A stretch of DNA of 64,000 nucleotides, from contig CM012953.1 of the NCBI GenBank assembly GCA_000181795.3, forward strand, positions 3,743,923-3,807,922, written 5' to 3'. The translations under genes were made by a program, and so were the position numbers. This document shows, piece after piece, positions 20,308 through 33,622 of the stretch. Below the pieces are notes generated by a model. That model was not told the origin of the DNA. It made no database searches and was given only the letters and a program-made list of their open reading frames with translations. This DNA comes from Trichinella spiralis. Its lineage: Eukaryota > Nematoda > Enoplea > Trichinellida > Trichinellidae. The number at the start of each line of letters is the position of its first letter. Positions within the stretch are counted from its first letter, which is position 1.

Positions 20308-23300
20308 TTAAGCTTCTCCGTCGTCCCAGTGGAATTTAACCACAATTACAGTCATATTGTCGCATCCTGTTCCATCACCACTGGTACTCGGAGCTAAGCA
20401 AGCATCGCAAAGCTAAAATAATTGAAGTTATCAGTTAAGAAAGAAAAAAATTTCAAAAAAGAAAAAAATGCTGTACTTGTTCAGCAATGGCCTCTTCTGA
20501 AACGTCGGCATTTAAACGCTGATTGACAAAATCGACTACTTCTTGACTGTTCAATGAGTTCCTAAATAAAAGCACAACGACAACAACAGTTTACCTGAAA
20601 ATAATAATGATAACAATAAACGTCCCAAGTGCATACCAAATTCCATCGCACGCGATAACCATAAAGCGATCTGTCTTTTCCAAAGCATGAAAACGAACGT
20701 CAGGCAAAGGAGAAATCATCTGCTCTTCCAAAGGAATGGACGAATTTGTTTTGTAAAAATGGTCACCTGTGCAAAAGTTTCTTTGAAATATTATTAATCA
20801 TTATCACATAATATTCATAAACTAACCAATCGCACGAGACAAATTCAAACCACCATTGACACGCCCGTCGTTGGTAATTTGTCCGCCGGCTTTTTGGATT
20901 CGATCAGTTTCGATTTCATCTTCTGGCTTGTGGTCTACTGAAAGATCAATCGCTTTGCCATCCCGACAAAGTACGCATCGACTGTCACCAACATTGGCAA
21001 CGTAAAGCGTTTTATTGACTACTAAAGCAACACAGGCCGTGGTTCCGCTGTCAATACCAGGCTAAAAAATTTACTTTCCATAGCAATTTATTTTTATATA
21101 TAAATGATCATTTGCAAAAATAAATTTCAAAACATATTGGGATAAAATTACCGTTTCTCCCACCGATGCTTGGGAAAGCATAATATCATCTTCGTCAAAT
21201 GCTTCATCTGGAGAAACAATGGCCTCATACTCTTCTTCGCTATCAACAGCTTTAGACGATGGGGTTTCGCTCCTGAAACAAATCCTCTAATAAATAAACG
21301 TCTGCACTTCTCTTTCATTAAAAGAAAACAGTAAATTGGGACAATTCTGGAATTAATTGTGTTACTAATTCTTACAGTAAAAAATAAATATCAAACTAAT
21401 AAACTGATAATTATTATCATTATTATTTACGTCGAATCCTCTTCGTCAGAATTGTAACTGTAATCAGATCCACTAGTTTCTTCATCGTCGAAGGGAAAAA
21501 CTTCTTCTTCTTCTTCACATAATCTTAAAAATGAATAATCAAAATTTCATCAAAATAGATAGAAAATATTTTTTACTGATTCGACGAACAAGCTGTGGAG
21601 TTAAAATCATTTTCGGCAGCATTTGGCAAATCTTTAAAAACAATAAAACTATCGTCGCTGTTGTCACTGCCAATAGCTTCGGTTGCTGGAGTCCAATTGA
21701 TTACCTCTTTTTCCAACTGCTTCTCATCTAAATTATATATATATGTATGCATGTATGTATCTATGTATGTACGTATATTCAAGGGTAAAATATACTATTC
21801 TCATCATTGTCGTATTTCGCTTTTTTAGTCGCTTCGTCACCCACCGTAATGTCCTCACCTTCCGCCACAAGCACTGCTTTTAATGATGAAACAGAACGCT
21901 TAAACGGCTTTTGTTCGTCTTCCCTTGTACTAAGCACGCCAGCAGCAGATTCATTTTCTCGAAATACTCCAGAAGTACCATCAGCGTTTTCTTCCGAAGA
22001 ATCTGACACAAAACCGTTCTCCCTGCCTTCCAAACCTCCCTTGACCACCAACTGCTTCAAAACGTTGTACTTAATCATCAATTCTCCCAGGGGCATCGTA
22101 GCCTCCTCGAACAATTCACTACATTCTTCTCTATCTGAAGTAGATAAGAATTCTAAAACCGTTTTTTCTTAATACAAGTAAACGATCTCAAAATATACCC
22201 ATCGGTGAAGAATCATCTTCTGCTCCTTTGGCAAGTTCCTTCAACTTTTGCATAGCATCTTTTCCTTTCAAACTGGCGTCAAATTCCAGAAATGCACGCT
22301 GCAAAATGCTGTCCATCTTCTCTGTTCTCCAGCCATCAACTGATTTCAAGAAATCCGGGAAATTCATAGACATGTACTGCGACACTTCGGGACCTATAAT
22401 TAAATAAAACTTAGAATATTCAATATGACAATTACCAACAAGCTCATGTTAAACTTCATTTTCAATTTTCAAACAGTAAAAAATTTCATACCAGTTAAAA
22501 CAAAACAACCAAATTATAACAAACAATCAAAAATCCATTATAATAAAAATACTAATTTTTAGCAGTAATGCACTGGTTAACAAGCAGAAAAAAGCAACGT
22601 ACTCAGAAATTTAACATTAAAAATACGCAGATTTATTTACTGTAACTGAAAATAAACTTAACAAAGAACTGAATGCACAGTATGCACACTACAGTGAACA
22701 GAAAATAACCATTAATAATTGTTACTGACAACAAAATGCTAAACTTTCTTTAATAAACAATATTTAATTATGACAAAATACATGACAAATACCAATTACT
22801 TGAAAAAGAAGTGAAAGAATTATTCAGTGCTTTCTTAATGAATTAACAGTAAGGAAAAAGATTCTATAAAAATCCAATATTTCAAGAAAAAATGATGATG
22901 AATAAACTTAAAAGACAAAAATTTACACTCATAAAACAATCACAATCATAAAAACCGCAACATCTGAAATACAATGATAGAAAAACAAGTTGACTCACCA
23001 CCATGCCCATCGTAAACTGCAAAGAAGGAAACTTCATCGTCAAAATTTAGTATGCAGTTGTGCGCATCCTAAAATAATATACATGAGTATTTACTTTATT
23101 GCCATCTTCCATACATATATTACGAAAAATACCAAAAACTGGTTTAAAGCATAGTAGGTTTCTAGATTAAACAAAATGTGAAACAAAAAAGAAACCGAAA
23201 AACCTGTAAACAATTAAATAAATTCGAAAAAAATTGAATGGGAATTAATATTAAAGTCATTAATTAAATGACTACAAAAGATAATATAAAAGTTTCACAT

Positions 23301-24077
23301 TAAATCAATAATTTAACATTATATTCATCTGAAACCATGCTAAAAAAACAGACATTTTCAACACATTAAATGGTATACAATATAAATTTTACTGTAGTGC
23401 AAAACAAAGAATTTTTTAAAACTACAATTTCAAAAATATATGATTGATAAACTAATAAAGGTAGAAGAAGATTTTAAGCAAATATTCAATTTATAACAAA
23501 ATTATGATATCAAGTTATATGAAAAACCATCTTATAGTTTTCTAGCAGTATCTTCAAATTTCTAAACAAAATTTCACAAACAGTTCAATAAACATCAGAA
23601 GTTCTGTCGTGAATCATATGAGAAAATGCTGTAACTGATGTATAAAATAATATTAAAAAACTTTACCTTACCGACAAAATCATTACTAATTTTCTGTATC
23701 TGTAACATCATCTCATTAACACATCATCTTACATCAGATCTATTTAATAAGAATCTGAGCAATGAATAAAAAAAGTAGTGTACAACCTAAAAAAAATACT
23801 TAAATACTTAATCTCTCCAAACCTCATAGAAGTGTACTAATACAGCTAAAAAATTTTTTAACTTAATGAAAACCATCATAAAACAGCTAAAAACATCGTA
23901 TTTTTATTATTCTTATATCGGCAGATAATTAATAATAAACTAAAAACAATAATACAAAAGAATTACCTCCTGATTTATACGCCAACCTTGCATTGACGAC
24001 GCACCATAACTAAGAAACGCAGAAGACCCTTTTTCGGATGTTTTACTTGTTTTCGGACTTGACAAATAGGCACCCAT
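20308..24077 (-). CDS. PP2C-family protein phosphatase, PPM1G homologue with acidic insert
   Basis: Eleven exons are read in one frame: 24077-23967, 23068-22999, 22393-22199, 22134-21796, 21727-21577, 21523-21431, 21272-21152, 21061-20827, 20766-20637, 20561-20477 and 20412-20308. They sum to 1635 bases, 544 residues, almost the length of human PPM1G (546). The protein starts [10 protein letters not shown], so Gly2 is a possible N-myristoylation site as in other PPM1A/G enzymes. Metal-binding motifs of PP2C are present: YDGHGG across exons 2 and 3, GDSRCVL in exon 8, ACDGIW at the end of exon 9, and [10 protein letters not shown] in the last exon. The catalytic domain is split by a long insert (exons 4 to 7) rich in Asp, Glu and Ser, the hallmark of PPM1G, which acts on splicing and chromatin substrates. 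A 3' splice site lies 9 bases before the ATG. All introns read here are GT-AG. Confidence 0.95.
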
Positions 24078-25636
24078 CTCAGACACCTGTTGGTAGCAGA
24101 ACAACAACTATGCGATAACGCGCTAAATTGTTTCCCATACAGTAATCAATGTAAATGATATTCAAGTTACAACATTGACCTGCATTCATGTTGCCTACGT
24201 TATTAATGTTTATAAAAATTAATTTATATTATAAAAGCAATAATAAGCTATATTTCGATAAATATAACAAATTCACAAATTTTATAAATATCAAAGAAAG
24301 ACATTGTTATTACATAAGTGACCTCGTTACTGTAAATTAAAAATGTTTACGGTATTAAATCCTTTGAAAGAAAAATGTAACAATTTTATTAATGCACCTC
24401 TGGTTTGACATAAATTATTTTACGTAAAACATGTGTTTAATATCTTTTGCTAAAGTAATTTAATAAAATTAAATTTTTTCTTGAGATAAAATTCATGAAG
24501 TTGGTTCATAAAAAATAAAACTGATAAAACTTTGTTTATATATTGAAATTTTGCAAATGATAATGTTCAATCACTTTATGTGTTGTTTAGTTTTTTGATG
24601 GTTTTGAATTATACTTTATTTTTACTTATTCTATAATGAGCTGTTAGTTTCAGCAACCAGTTTTTTTTCTTGACCTCGTAACCCATCTCATGTAAGGTCT
24701 GAAAATATTTTGTAAAATATTTCCTTTATGAAGAAGAGAGTACACCATCGCAAAACATTTCTGTTCATCCGTATAAAGCGAGATTTTCAGAGGCAAGCTT
24801 TCACATTTATAGTACAAATTCTAAACTCTTCTGACTTACTAAGTTTTACTCTGTATTGATATTGTAAATATATTAGTCTTAAAATATTATAATGCCAAAT
24901 TATATTTTACCTACAAAGCATCGGATCTGTCTTCATAGACGTTTAAAATAAGCTGAGAAGCATTTTATGAAATTTTAAGATATTTAAGTTGAAAATACTG
25001 TAATTTGTTAATTTTTACAATACACTGTATTCCGTTAATTTTGAACTTTTATTAATGTGAAGAGATAATATTATACTTGTTTTATTCCACATAAGACATT
25101 TTTTGAAAAATATTATAGAGGTGCGCTGTAATATTCATCTTCAAACTGTTGTACAATATACTATGACAATTTTTACAACTTTACATGTTTTGTTGGGAAT
25201 ATGTTTTAAGTTTGATCTAATTTTGCTTAGTTTCTTTTAATTTTTGATTTGTAATTATGGTCACGTCCTTTTTTCTAAAACGAATTTCCAGTTTATGCTT
25301 ATGATAGCAGGTTTTTTGTTCACAGATTGAAAATGATATAGAAACGAAAAGCGAGGCACTTGTTTTTATGATATTAATTTTGGAGAGTCAAATTTTAGTT
25401 TCAGAACTTGTGAGATGATCCCACTGCTCTTTTAAAAATGAATTTTACATTACGATCAATATTTACATCTATATATTTTTAATTTTGTAAGAACTGAATA
25501 ACAAATACTCGCGTGGATTACATTAATGTTCTTTATGTGTACTCTTCTTGAGAAGTATCATCCCTGTTCTGTGACACGTTGGATAAATAGTAATATTTAT
25601 AACATTCAAATATTTAGATGTTTAAAGCAATAAGAA

Positions 25637-25697
<61 letters not shown>

Positions 25698-25901
25698 GTT
25701 CTCTGATGAGGAAAGCGGAAACTATATTTTTTTAGGAATTCTGATTATCAAGGGTTATTTTTTTCTATGTACTAATTAAAATGTCTAGTAAAATAGTATT
25801 TTACTTTAAATTATTTATTAAAAGTTAACTTTAAAGGTAGATTATCAAGCGTAAACATGTTAATCGCTTTATTATTATATATGTTTTGGTAATATGAATT
25901 G
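24078..25901. other. AT-rich gap upstream of PPM1G, no gene seen
   Basis: Nothing coding was found in this 1.8-kb stretch. It contains the PPM1G promoter side at its left end and the (AT)n run at 25645-25694. The right border is the left terminal repeat of the integrase fossil. Confidence 0.6.
25645..25694. repeat. (AT)25 microsatellite
   Basis: An uninterrupted AT dinucleotide run of about 25 units, visible directly. Confidence 0.95.
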
Positions 25902-26009
25902 TAGGCAATATTTTTGCGTAATATCGAGAATAGGCAATATGCATTTGCTTAATATTGAAACGACAGCTCACGAGCCCCGCTGTATGTCGAAATGCCTTTA
26001 TTAATGATG
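25902..26009. repeat. Left terminal inverted repeat of the integrase fossil
   Basis: It pairs with 27134-27241 in inverted orientation. The outer 8 bases TAGGCAAT recur about 30 bases further in, so each arm contains an internal short repeat that may have been a binding site for the element's own integrase. Confidence 0.85.
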
Positions 26010-27133
26010 TATTGTTTGAGAATTTTAGTGATATTTGTTTTATTTTATTCAACGAATGATTAGGTTCAGATATGGTCAAAATAATTTGCACCGGAAAATG
26101 GCCTCATTACGAAAGTTATATGAAAGGAAAAGGCAACCATCTACTTTCCAATTTGTTAAAGATCTGATGTATAAAAAGGCTATGTATGAAGAAAAGCCCG
26201 GTGCTCTGATCAAGGAAAACGGACAGAATGCAACGATTTTTCCAACTTCACTGCGAGATCAAATGATTACTGACATTTTGCAAATCCAATCAGATGGTCC
26301 AAAATCTGTCCGTCATATAATTTAAAAAATCAGTATGGAGTTTTAAGAATTGTTAAGGAAAATAAACTAATCGGATTGGGCAAGTATGATGAAATAAGAT
26401 GCATCGCCTCTACTGAAGAAATGTTCGACGTTATCAGTGCTGTTCATCGAAAGATTGGTCATGGTGGAGAAAAAAGGCATTTCAGGAAGCACAGAATAAA
26501 TGGACGAACGTCACACAGGAAGCATGCCATTTGTTTCTCACACTTTGTGAAGAATGCCATAAGAAGAGAACGAGAAGAGAAAAGACGTATGAAGAAAATG
26601 AAAGTATTGCTGAGGAAACTTTGCCACATCGGGATCAAGCCTTTATAAAAGCACGAGAAGAACCAGCTGCAGGGCAGTCTAGAGCAGCAGCAAAAATGAC
26701 ACGACGGTCTACGAAAATACTAAAACCGCTTCATATAGGTCAGAATGCTACATTCAGAGTACCAGATGTGGACCCTGGACCTGCGGATCTGAAAAATTTT
26801 CTAGTAGTCGTCATGGCGGAATACGAAGGACTGTACACTGTTGGCTGCAGAAAAGGAAAGTTGTCATGCAAATTTGCAGCTGCGGATTTACAAGTCATAT
26901 CAGAAAATTTATTATCAGTTGATGAAGTGTCTGACGCTGAAATTCCTCTTAGAACTGCAGTAACTAAAGCTACGGGCGGCCAAGGATATGTGAAGTGCAT
27001 GTACTCATCCGGCTGTTTTTCTGGTCGGTGCAGTTGCGGCAGAAAAAGACCATTATGCAATTCTCGTTGTCACCCCCGGGAAGTCATACAAAAATGAATA
27101 AACCTGGTGCAATACATTTGTGTCTGACAGTAA

Positions 27134-27241
27134 ATATCATTAGTAAAAGCATTTCAACATACAGCGTGACTTGTGAACTGTTGTTTCAATATTAGGCAAA
27201 TGCTTATTGCCTATTCTCAATATTATGCAAAAAATTGCCTA
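27134..27241. repeat. Right terminal inverted repeat of the integrase fossil
   Basis: Reverse complement of 25902-26009 with scattered mismatches. Its outer end is only about 120 bases upstream of the start codon of the galactosyltransferase gene, so the fossil now sits in or next to that promoter. Confidence 0.85.
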
Positions 27242-27363
27242 TTATCAATAATAGTTATATAATAATTAATTTTTAATAATATATAATAATAATTAATTTT
27301 TGCAAATTCAAATTACAATACTGGAAACTGCTTTTTAATAATTTTTTTATTTAGCGTTGAAGA

Positions 27364-29682
27364 ATGGTTCAAATGTTTATGGAATGTCTGCAGATGCGAA
27401 CGTTGACGATATTTTTGATTGGCTTTTGTACAGGTTGTTTTTTTGGCTTTTGCTATTTTTCCGACTTTGGCAAAAAATATGATGCAATATATGATTCGCA
27501 ACCTGTACAGTTAAGCGATATTAATCATTCACTAATGTTATTGAATAACCAGTCAATTAATAATGGCCATTCATTTCACTTTCAAACTGGAGACATTCAC
27601 AATGAATCAGACTTCATACATGCAGGTAGGTTTGTTAATTTTATACTGTTTTTTATTGTATAACTTATTTTTCAGCTTTATTGTAGTCCAATGCATATTT
27701 TATTCGTTGTTAATTTTTTTCTAAAGAAAACTTTATTTTCAGATTATGAATAAGAATAATTATGCTAGTTGTTTTGATTAGCAATTTAATATTTTCTTCA
27801 CATTTAGCAAAAATTGTCGAGTGTTGAATAGTTGGAACGTAAACAAACAGTTATGTAACATAGATATTTTACGTAAGTTATCTGCATGCAGATTATATGC
27901 AGATTGTATTAAATGATTGACAATGGTCTGGACAATCAAAATGATAGGTATCTAGAGGTCTGAGTTTTTAGATAAAACCGTAATAGAGATACGGAAGTTT
28001 GTATTGCTGTTGCATTGATGTTACTTGGTTGTTTGTTCCCACGTTAAGATCAATTTATCTTGTTTATACTTGAAATTAGTCTGCTGTTTTTTTTAAATAT
28101 TGATTGATTTCATTAAGCGATATTGTGGAATTGGCGGTTTCCTATAAAGATTTGACAAATTAGTTGACTTTGTTTTGCAAGACCAGCACTGTTAAACAGC
28201 ATGTTATATTTTCACATTTAGGAAAGCACAATTGCAACTGCTATCAGGGCAAAACTGAAATATTAAGGCATTTTTGCAGAACACTGACAGAAAAAAATGC
28301 AGATTTTATTCCATTGGTGAAACTTTGCCAAATGGAAAGAAAGTTGAATAGTGTTGAGCATTTTAGCAGTTAGACAATTGCTGGTAAACGAGTGTTAATT
28401 CAACTGTTAGTTGGCGATTTGTGCGATATTCATTAAATTAGGCGAATTCATAACAGTGATGATGAGAGCAAAGATTATCCACTGAAATGCAATGAATCAT
28501 TTAAATCAGAGTTTTTACAGAAAAAACGGTGCTGTCGGTGTTATTGTGAAATTGACTGAATTAAAGAAAAAAAAATTTTAATAATAATTTTTCACTTTTT
28601 CACTACTCTTCAAATAAATAAAAATAATAAAGAAATAAATGAATAATTCAGGGAATAAAACCCAGCAAAAAATGCAAATACGAAAAATGCACTGTTGCAG
28701 GCAGTCGTACTGTGGCAGATATTGTTTCGAATAAAGTGAGAGTGTTTTGTTTGGTTATGACTACCAAAGAGAATCATGAAAGCAAAGCGTGGGCTGTACA
28801 CGCGACATGGCTTAGCCGGTGCAACGGTTATATGTTCGGTTCATCGGTCGACGATCCCATCTTGCATGCGATGAATTTGAATGTACCTCGGGGACGTCAG
28901 TATTTGTGGCGAAAAACCAGAAAAGCGTTCGAATATATTTATGCTAATTTGTTGAACGATTATGATTGGTTTTTGAAAGCAGACGACGACACGTATGTTA
29001 TTGTGGAAAATTTGCGTCTGTTGTTGTCTTCCTATGATCCTGACAAGCCTCACTATTTCGGCTACATGTTGAAGTACAACGGTGAACCGGATGCGTTGTA
29101 CATGAGCGGCGGTGCTGGTTACGTGCTGAGCCGCAAGGCGGTCGAATTGGTAGTTAGGGATGTGATCAGCAAACGGCCGGCGTTAGACGTAATGTTTCCT
29201 GAAGATGTGCAGATGGGACGTTGTTTGAAACAGGCCGGTGTATATACGCAAGATTCGAGGGATATATTTCAGAGACATCGATTTTTGATTATCGATCCCG
29301 TCTATCATTTATCGCCTGAACCAATTGACAAAAGTTTTTGGCTTTCTTCGTTCACTGGCTTTCCACTTTCTAAGGTTGTTTTATTTCTTTCTTTTTTTGT
29401 TATTTAAAACGAAGAATAAAGAAATAATAGTCGATTGTTCTATTATTTCAGGGAATGACGTGCTGTAGTGACTTTGCCATATCATTTCATTATGTCCAAC
29501 CAAATATGATGTATGTAATGGAATATCTGATTTATCACCTACGTCCATATGGTATTTTTTACGGTCCATCTAGCTTGCTTGCCAACTTGTCCTTTTTGCC
29601 ATCTGATGTACTTAAAAGTACGGCAGAATTTTCTTCTTATTTAAATTTTCACAGTCCAACTGCTGCTGTTTCTGCAGGATGA
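27364..29682 (+). CDS. Core 1 beta-1,3-galactosyltransferase (C1GALT1, T-synthase) homologue
   Basis: Three exons, 27364-27625, 28701-29374 and 29452-29682, give 388 residues, a normal length for the family. The enzyme adds galactose to GalNAc-Ser/Thr in the Golgi to form the core 1 O-glycan. Visible features are an N-terminal cytoplasmic stub and a signal-anchor helix (about residues 12-34, [19 protein letters not shown]), a stem, then the GT31 catalytic domain with RVFCLVMTT, the metal-binding DDD in [30 protein letters not shown], the EDVQMGRCL motif, and the C-terminal [12 protein letters not shown] block. Vertebrate T-synthase needs the chaperone COSMC; invertebrate ones do not. The start Met at 27364 lies about 9 bases after a 3' splice site (tttatttag); Met374-type alternatives inside the first 11 residues are also possible starts. 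The first intron is 1.07 kb and appears empty. The upstream flank is the integrase fossil. Confidence 0.94.
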
Positions 29683-30963
29683 TTAATTTTGTTAATTATT
29701 ATTTTTTTAAAATTTGAATTGTTATTGTTATTGTTGAAATTCAGTGAACGAGGATTTTGTTTGCGAACAGGCTTTAATTTCAAGTTTAATTTTGACTTTT
29801 TTAATAATTTTAATTAACTTTTTAAAATTGTTATTGACAATGTGTTGTACGAACGAGCGTGTTGTTCACAGAAACCCACTGTGATATGTTCAGTAAAACT
29901 GGTCAACGATACAAGTGGTGATCACTTTTCTTTCTAATTGTTTTAAATAATGGAACAAAAAAATTCCATATCAGACTTCGATATGAATACTTTGTGAATT
30001 TTATCTCGAATTTGCAAAATTGCAACAACAACAACAACGGCTTAGAAAAAAATATATATGTAACTGAATTTACACTTAAAAAATAGAAAAGTAGTATGCA
30101 TGGGCGTTATCATGAAATTAATAAATTTGGCAAGTTATGTCTAGTTATAATTTTTACCAAATGATAATTTTCAATTGAAGTAAGAGGCAAAGTAAAACTG
30201 TTAATATTTTGATATAAAATAGCTTCCTTTATTACTGCAGCTGTTGTTTTTTTATTCTCGTAATGATATTAATTAATAGGAACATTTATGAAAATAAATA
30301 TAATAATTTCAGGCATCTCATATAGAATAACATTGTGGAAATCTGAAAATGTAGAATAAGATGAAAATAATTAAAGGTGATTTCGTTTTGTTAAAATTTA
30401 TAACAGCGTCATTCTAACAGTTTTGTAATATTATTTATTAAGTTATTAAATTATAATTTTTGATGCATCTAATCGTAAGGTGAGAATCTTGGGTTGTTTG
30501 TTCTTTAACCAGCATTTGTTAATTTTATCTGTTACAACAACATTTTAATGCTTTTGGAAAAATTTAGCTTTGAATGATTTAAGATTATTAGAATTTTGAC
30601 AAAAATGACCATTATATATATATATTTATTTATTTATTTATTTATTTCACTTATTTGTGGATGTTAAGAATAAATCAAGAAATTACAAAATGAAAAAACA
30701 CATGTTTTGTTCATTTTGCAAGATAGCGTTATACATATGTACATAAACATGAACATTATACTTATATATAAATAAATATATAATATATGATGACAAACAG
30801 AGAAAATTTTAGGAACGATAAACTGAGACTTTATTATTACTCAATGTTGATTATTAATGTCTACAGCTTTTATTTTTTACTTGTTAAAATGAGAGGTGGA
30901 AAAACATCCTGACATTGGATAAAGCCACAACGGCAATTACAAGGATAATGCGTTGTTCATCAA
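29683..30963. other. Convergent intergenic region, no gene seen
   Basis: It holds the 3' UTR of the galactosyltransferase gene and the 3' flank of the minus-strand six-cysteine gene. A TATA/TTTA simple-repeat stretch lies near 30616-30648. No further gene is recognised. Confidence 0.55.
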
Positions 30964-33215
30964 CTACCGTAAAATCGGCTGGCAGGTGTAAATTTCTGCT
31001 TTTTTGTTTCGATCCCATCTACTTGCAAGACATTTTTGATCGTCCATGCAAACACACCTACAATCAAAATTATGAAATTATTTTCATAAACATGCTAACT
31101 GTGCTGTTGTCATGAAATGAAATAAAATTTTCAATGTGGAATTGCAGATGGTACATGTTTATCAGTGTCTTTATAAATTGAATAAGATAAATTTAATAAT
31201 TCGCATGTTTCATCTAGTTTTGGCTTAATATACAGTAATTTGATGCTTATTAGAATGAATGATAGACGGTTTTAATTTTTACTGTGTAAATGTATTTCAA
31301 TTTTGAGAAAATATATCAGAGAATGTTTCAAAACTGGTATTGCTGCATGTTCATGACTGACAGCTGAGTCTGTTGTAATCACGTATGACAGTGATCAACT
31401 GCTATCAGGTGGATAGATCTTTAACAGATCCAAACCGCAGAATTGCACAACCAATTCAAAATGTCAAGATACATTTGCTGCCCCATTTGTTATTAATATT
31501 CTTTCAGTAATCAGTGTAATTCATGTATGACTATGCGTAGTGTACTGTAATGTGTGTTGGTCATTGAACCGTTCCAAAAGTTTCGCTTGTTTAAAATGAG
31601 AAGAACAAACGATCATTTTATTCAACAAACAGTAGCTGCAAGTGTAAATTTCACTTCAATTAAAAATGATCATATGACCGAATTTGAAATTCTCTCTCGT
31701 GATTATCAATTGCCGGTCTACAAACACCGACCAATAGCTTGTATTTTATGGAAAGTGTAATAAATTTAATTTCTGCATCTATTTTAGTATCGTTTTCAGA
31801 ACTTTTTCCTGCTCTAACGATGCGTAAAGTTCAATTTTCAGAGCTATTTTTAGCTTCATGTTGGGGGTCGTTGCGGAGGCGTAAGAAATTTAACTGTCCA
31901 AAGTGTAATTTGGTTAAAAATTACTTTGATTGATTGGACCTATGCGATTTGTTTTACAAGAATTCTCTTCTTATTTTGAGCATCCGAATGACCTTTGTCA
32001 TCAGACCGCATACATCTGCCGTTCTATTTTCTATGCAAATGCGCATACATATCTATTATTAGTGATATGCGGCATTTTTGACGCACCTCGTTTAAAGCAA
32101 TGATTCATCTTAGAAAGAAAATAAATTCTTTAAATTACTCCACTGAGTGTGTCTCTTTGTCTATATATTAAAAAAATATTTTTTACTCTATACTTTGACA
32201 TGTGGTAGCTGTTATTTGAAAAATTAACTTTTAGTAGACTTTTAGTTTGCAAATAGATTCTAGTAAAGTATTTCTGCATGTTTTTTCAGCTTTCGAAAAA
32301 ATCATTTACAATTGTTTGATGTTACTGATTGCTCGTGTTATTTTCCTTTTATTTAATGTTAATATTAAATGCACTAAAAATGGGACACTTGCCATATTTT
32401 TGCATGAATCATCTTTTGTAGAAATGATGCAATTACGCCCACCCATATCATTTAATTTTGTTCACGGTTGTGAAAAATTAGTGAAATGAAATTTGCTGGA
32501 AAATTATATTTAATCTTTTCATTTTTGAGGTGCATAAAATTCGAGAGAGAGAAAGTTTCAACCGCAATAAACGAAATTACATATGTTAAGTGATGAAAAT
32601 TGATAAAGTATAGGATTTTTGAAATCATTTTACAGATCCGTTAAACTTACACTGTGCTATTGTAACGCATTCCAGTTGCGTAATTTGATTTCCGCTAAAT
32701 TCCTAGAGTACAATGAGCTACAGTGATTCATAATTTCTGACCCAAGTATAATTGAATTGCATGATGCAATGTTTATCTCGCTTTATTATTGCCTTGATTG
32801 TTATTTGGTTTGCATTTTGTTGAGCTAACTAATTGAGTGGATAAATTGCACCCTGAGGATCTAATTAGCTGACTGGATGAAGTTTGCTTTTAGTTGCTCA
32901 GTTTGGAAAAAATGTACAACAGTTGTTTTTAATCTTACCAAGATGGGATTTTGACGTAGGCGAGCAGATCGTTGTGTTGTTCTTTGTATTGTCCAAACAA
33001 GCACGGCTCAGATTCGAAACAGAATTTTACGTTCGCTTTGCTACTGTCAATGAAGCTTGAGGCTGGCTTAGAGTTGTGTCCCTGGAAACAAATGAAGATA
33101 TTTAATCTATAAAGTTATATTTCTTAAAGAAGCTTACAGATTCCCACTGCAGGGGTGTGGAGACAATTGTGTGGAACAGCAAGCTGAATGAAATAGTCAA
33201 GTAGCTGAATAGCAT
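30964..33215 (-). CDS. Small secreted six-cysteine protein, copy 1
   Basis: Three exons, 33215-33138, 33081-32939 and 31057-30964, give 104 residues. The first exon encodes a clear signal peptide (MLFSYLTISFSLLFHTIVST). The mature part has six cysteines spaced C-x5-C-x21-C-x-C-x5-C-x15-C. Shared landmarks with copy 2 are SEPC, FG-x-Y, IPSWCVC and the final IYTC. Exon phases are 0 and then 2, with the Trp of IPSW split by intron 2, exactly as in copy 2. Six evenly conserved cysteines and a signal peptide point to an extracellular, disulfide-bonded ligand, toxin-like or antimicrobial protein, but I cannot assign a family. A 3' splice site lies 7 bases before the ATG. The frame stops at TAG (30966-30964); a donor-like gtag overlaps the stop, so an alternative C-terminus is conceivable. 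Intron 2 is 1.9 kb and holds no recognised gene. Confidence 0.8.
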
Positions 33216-33575
33216 GGTGAAACTAAAAATAAATTAAAAAAATATATATGGATATAGAAAAAAATGAAAATATCAAACAAATACACACACGCACACACAA
33301 ACAAAGCAAGAAAGAGAGAGCGAGAGAGAGAATGATGATATGTGAAGAAGAAGAGAGAATGGAGAGGGGAGAGAAATAGTGAGAGATAGAGAAAGAAAGA
33401 CTGACTAACTGACTGGCTCACGGTCACACGCTAGTCAACAACAGAAAGCTTTGCTTGCCGTTGCTTTGTATAAACAGCAAGTCACCACACGCAATCTTAT
33501 ATAGAGCCGACTTTTATTATCAGTGTCATTCGATCTTTCGATAAGGGCGACATCGGCCGACACACACACATACAC

Positions 33576-33622
<47 letters not shown>

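Larger units (their letters stand above)
25902..27241 (+). mobile_element. Fossil integrase-bearing element of the KRBA2/SCAND3 type, with terminal inverted repeats
   Basis: The element is 1.34 kb long and bounded by 108-bp terminal inverted repeats (25902-26009 and 27134-27241), each beginning TAGGCAAT and differing at a modest number of positions. Inside, on the plus strand, are recognisable parts of the integrase family whose domesticated vertebrate members include KRBA2 and SCAND3: an N-terminal region, an IGHGG-containing zinc-binding region, and a C-terminal region with the IPDVDRG-like stretch and a Cys-rich tail (CSCGRKRPLCNSRCH). No recognisable DDE catalytic core is seen. The element is broken, with a few breaks, and is a non-autonomous relic. 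Such integrases occur in Ginger-like DNA transposons and are kin to those of LTR and Polinton elements; inverted repeats argue for a DNA element. No clear target-site duplication is visible beyond a possible TA. Confidence 0.75.

Noticed and set aside
28164-28373. 69-residue plus-strand frame in the first C1GALT1 intron
   Set aside because: No similarity, and including it would break the well-supported frame from exon 1 into the catalytic exon.
31554-31933. Two plus-strand frames of 64-68 residues
   Set aside because: They lie in intron 2 of six-cysteine copy 1, overlap no recognised domain, and could be chance or decayed repeat sequence.
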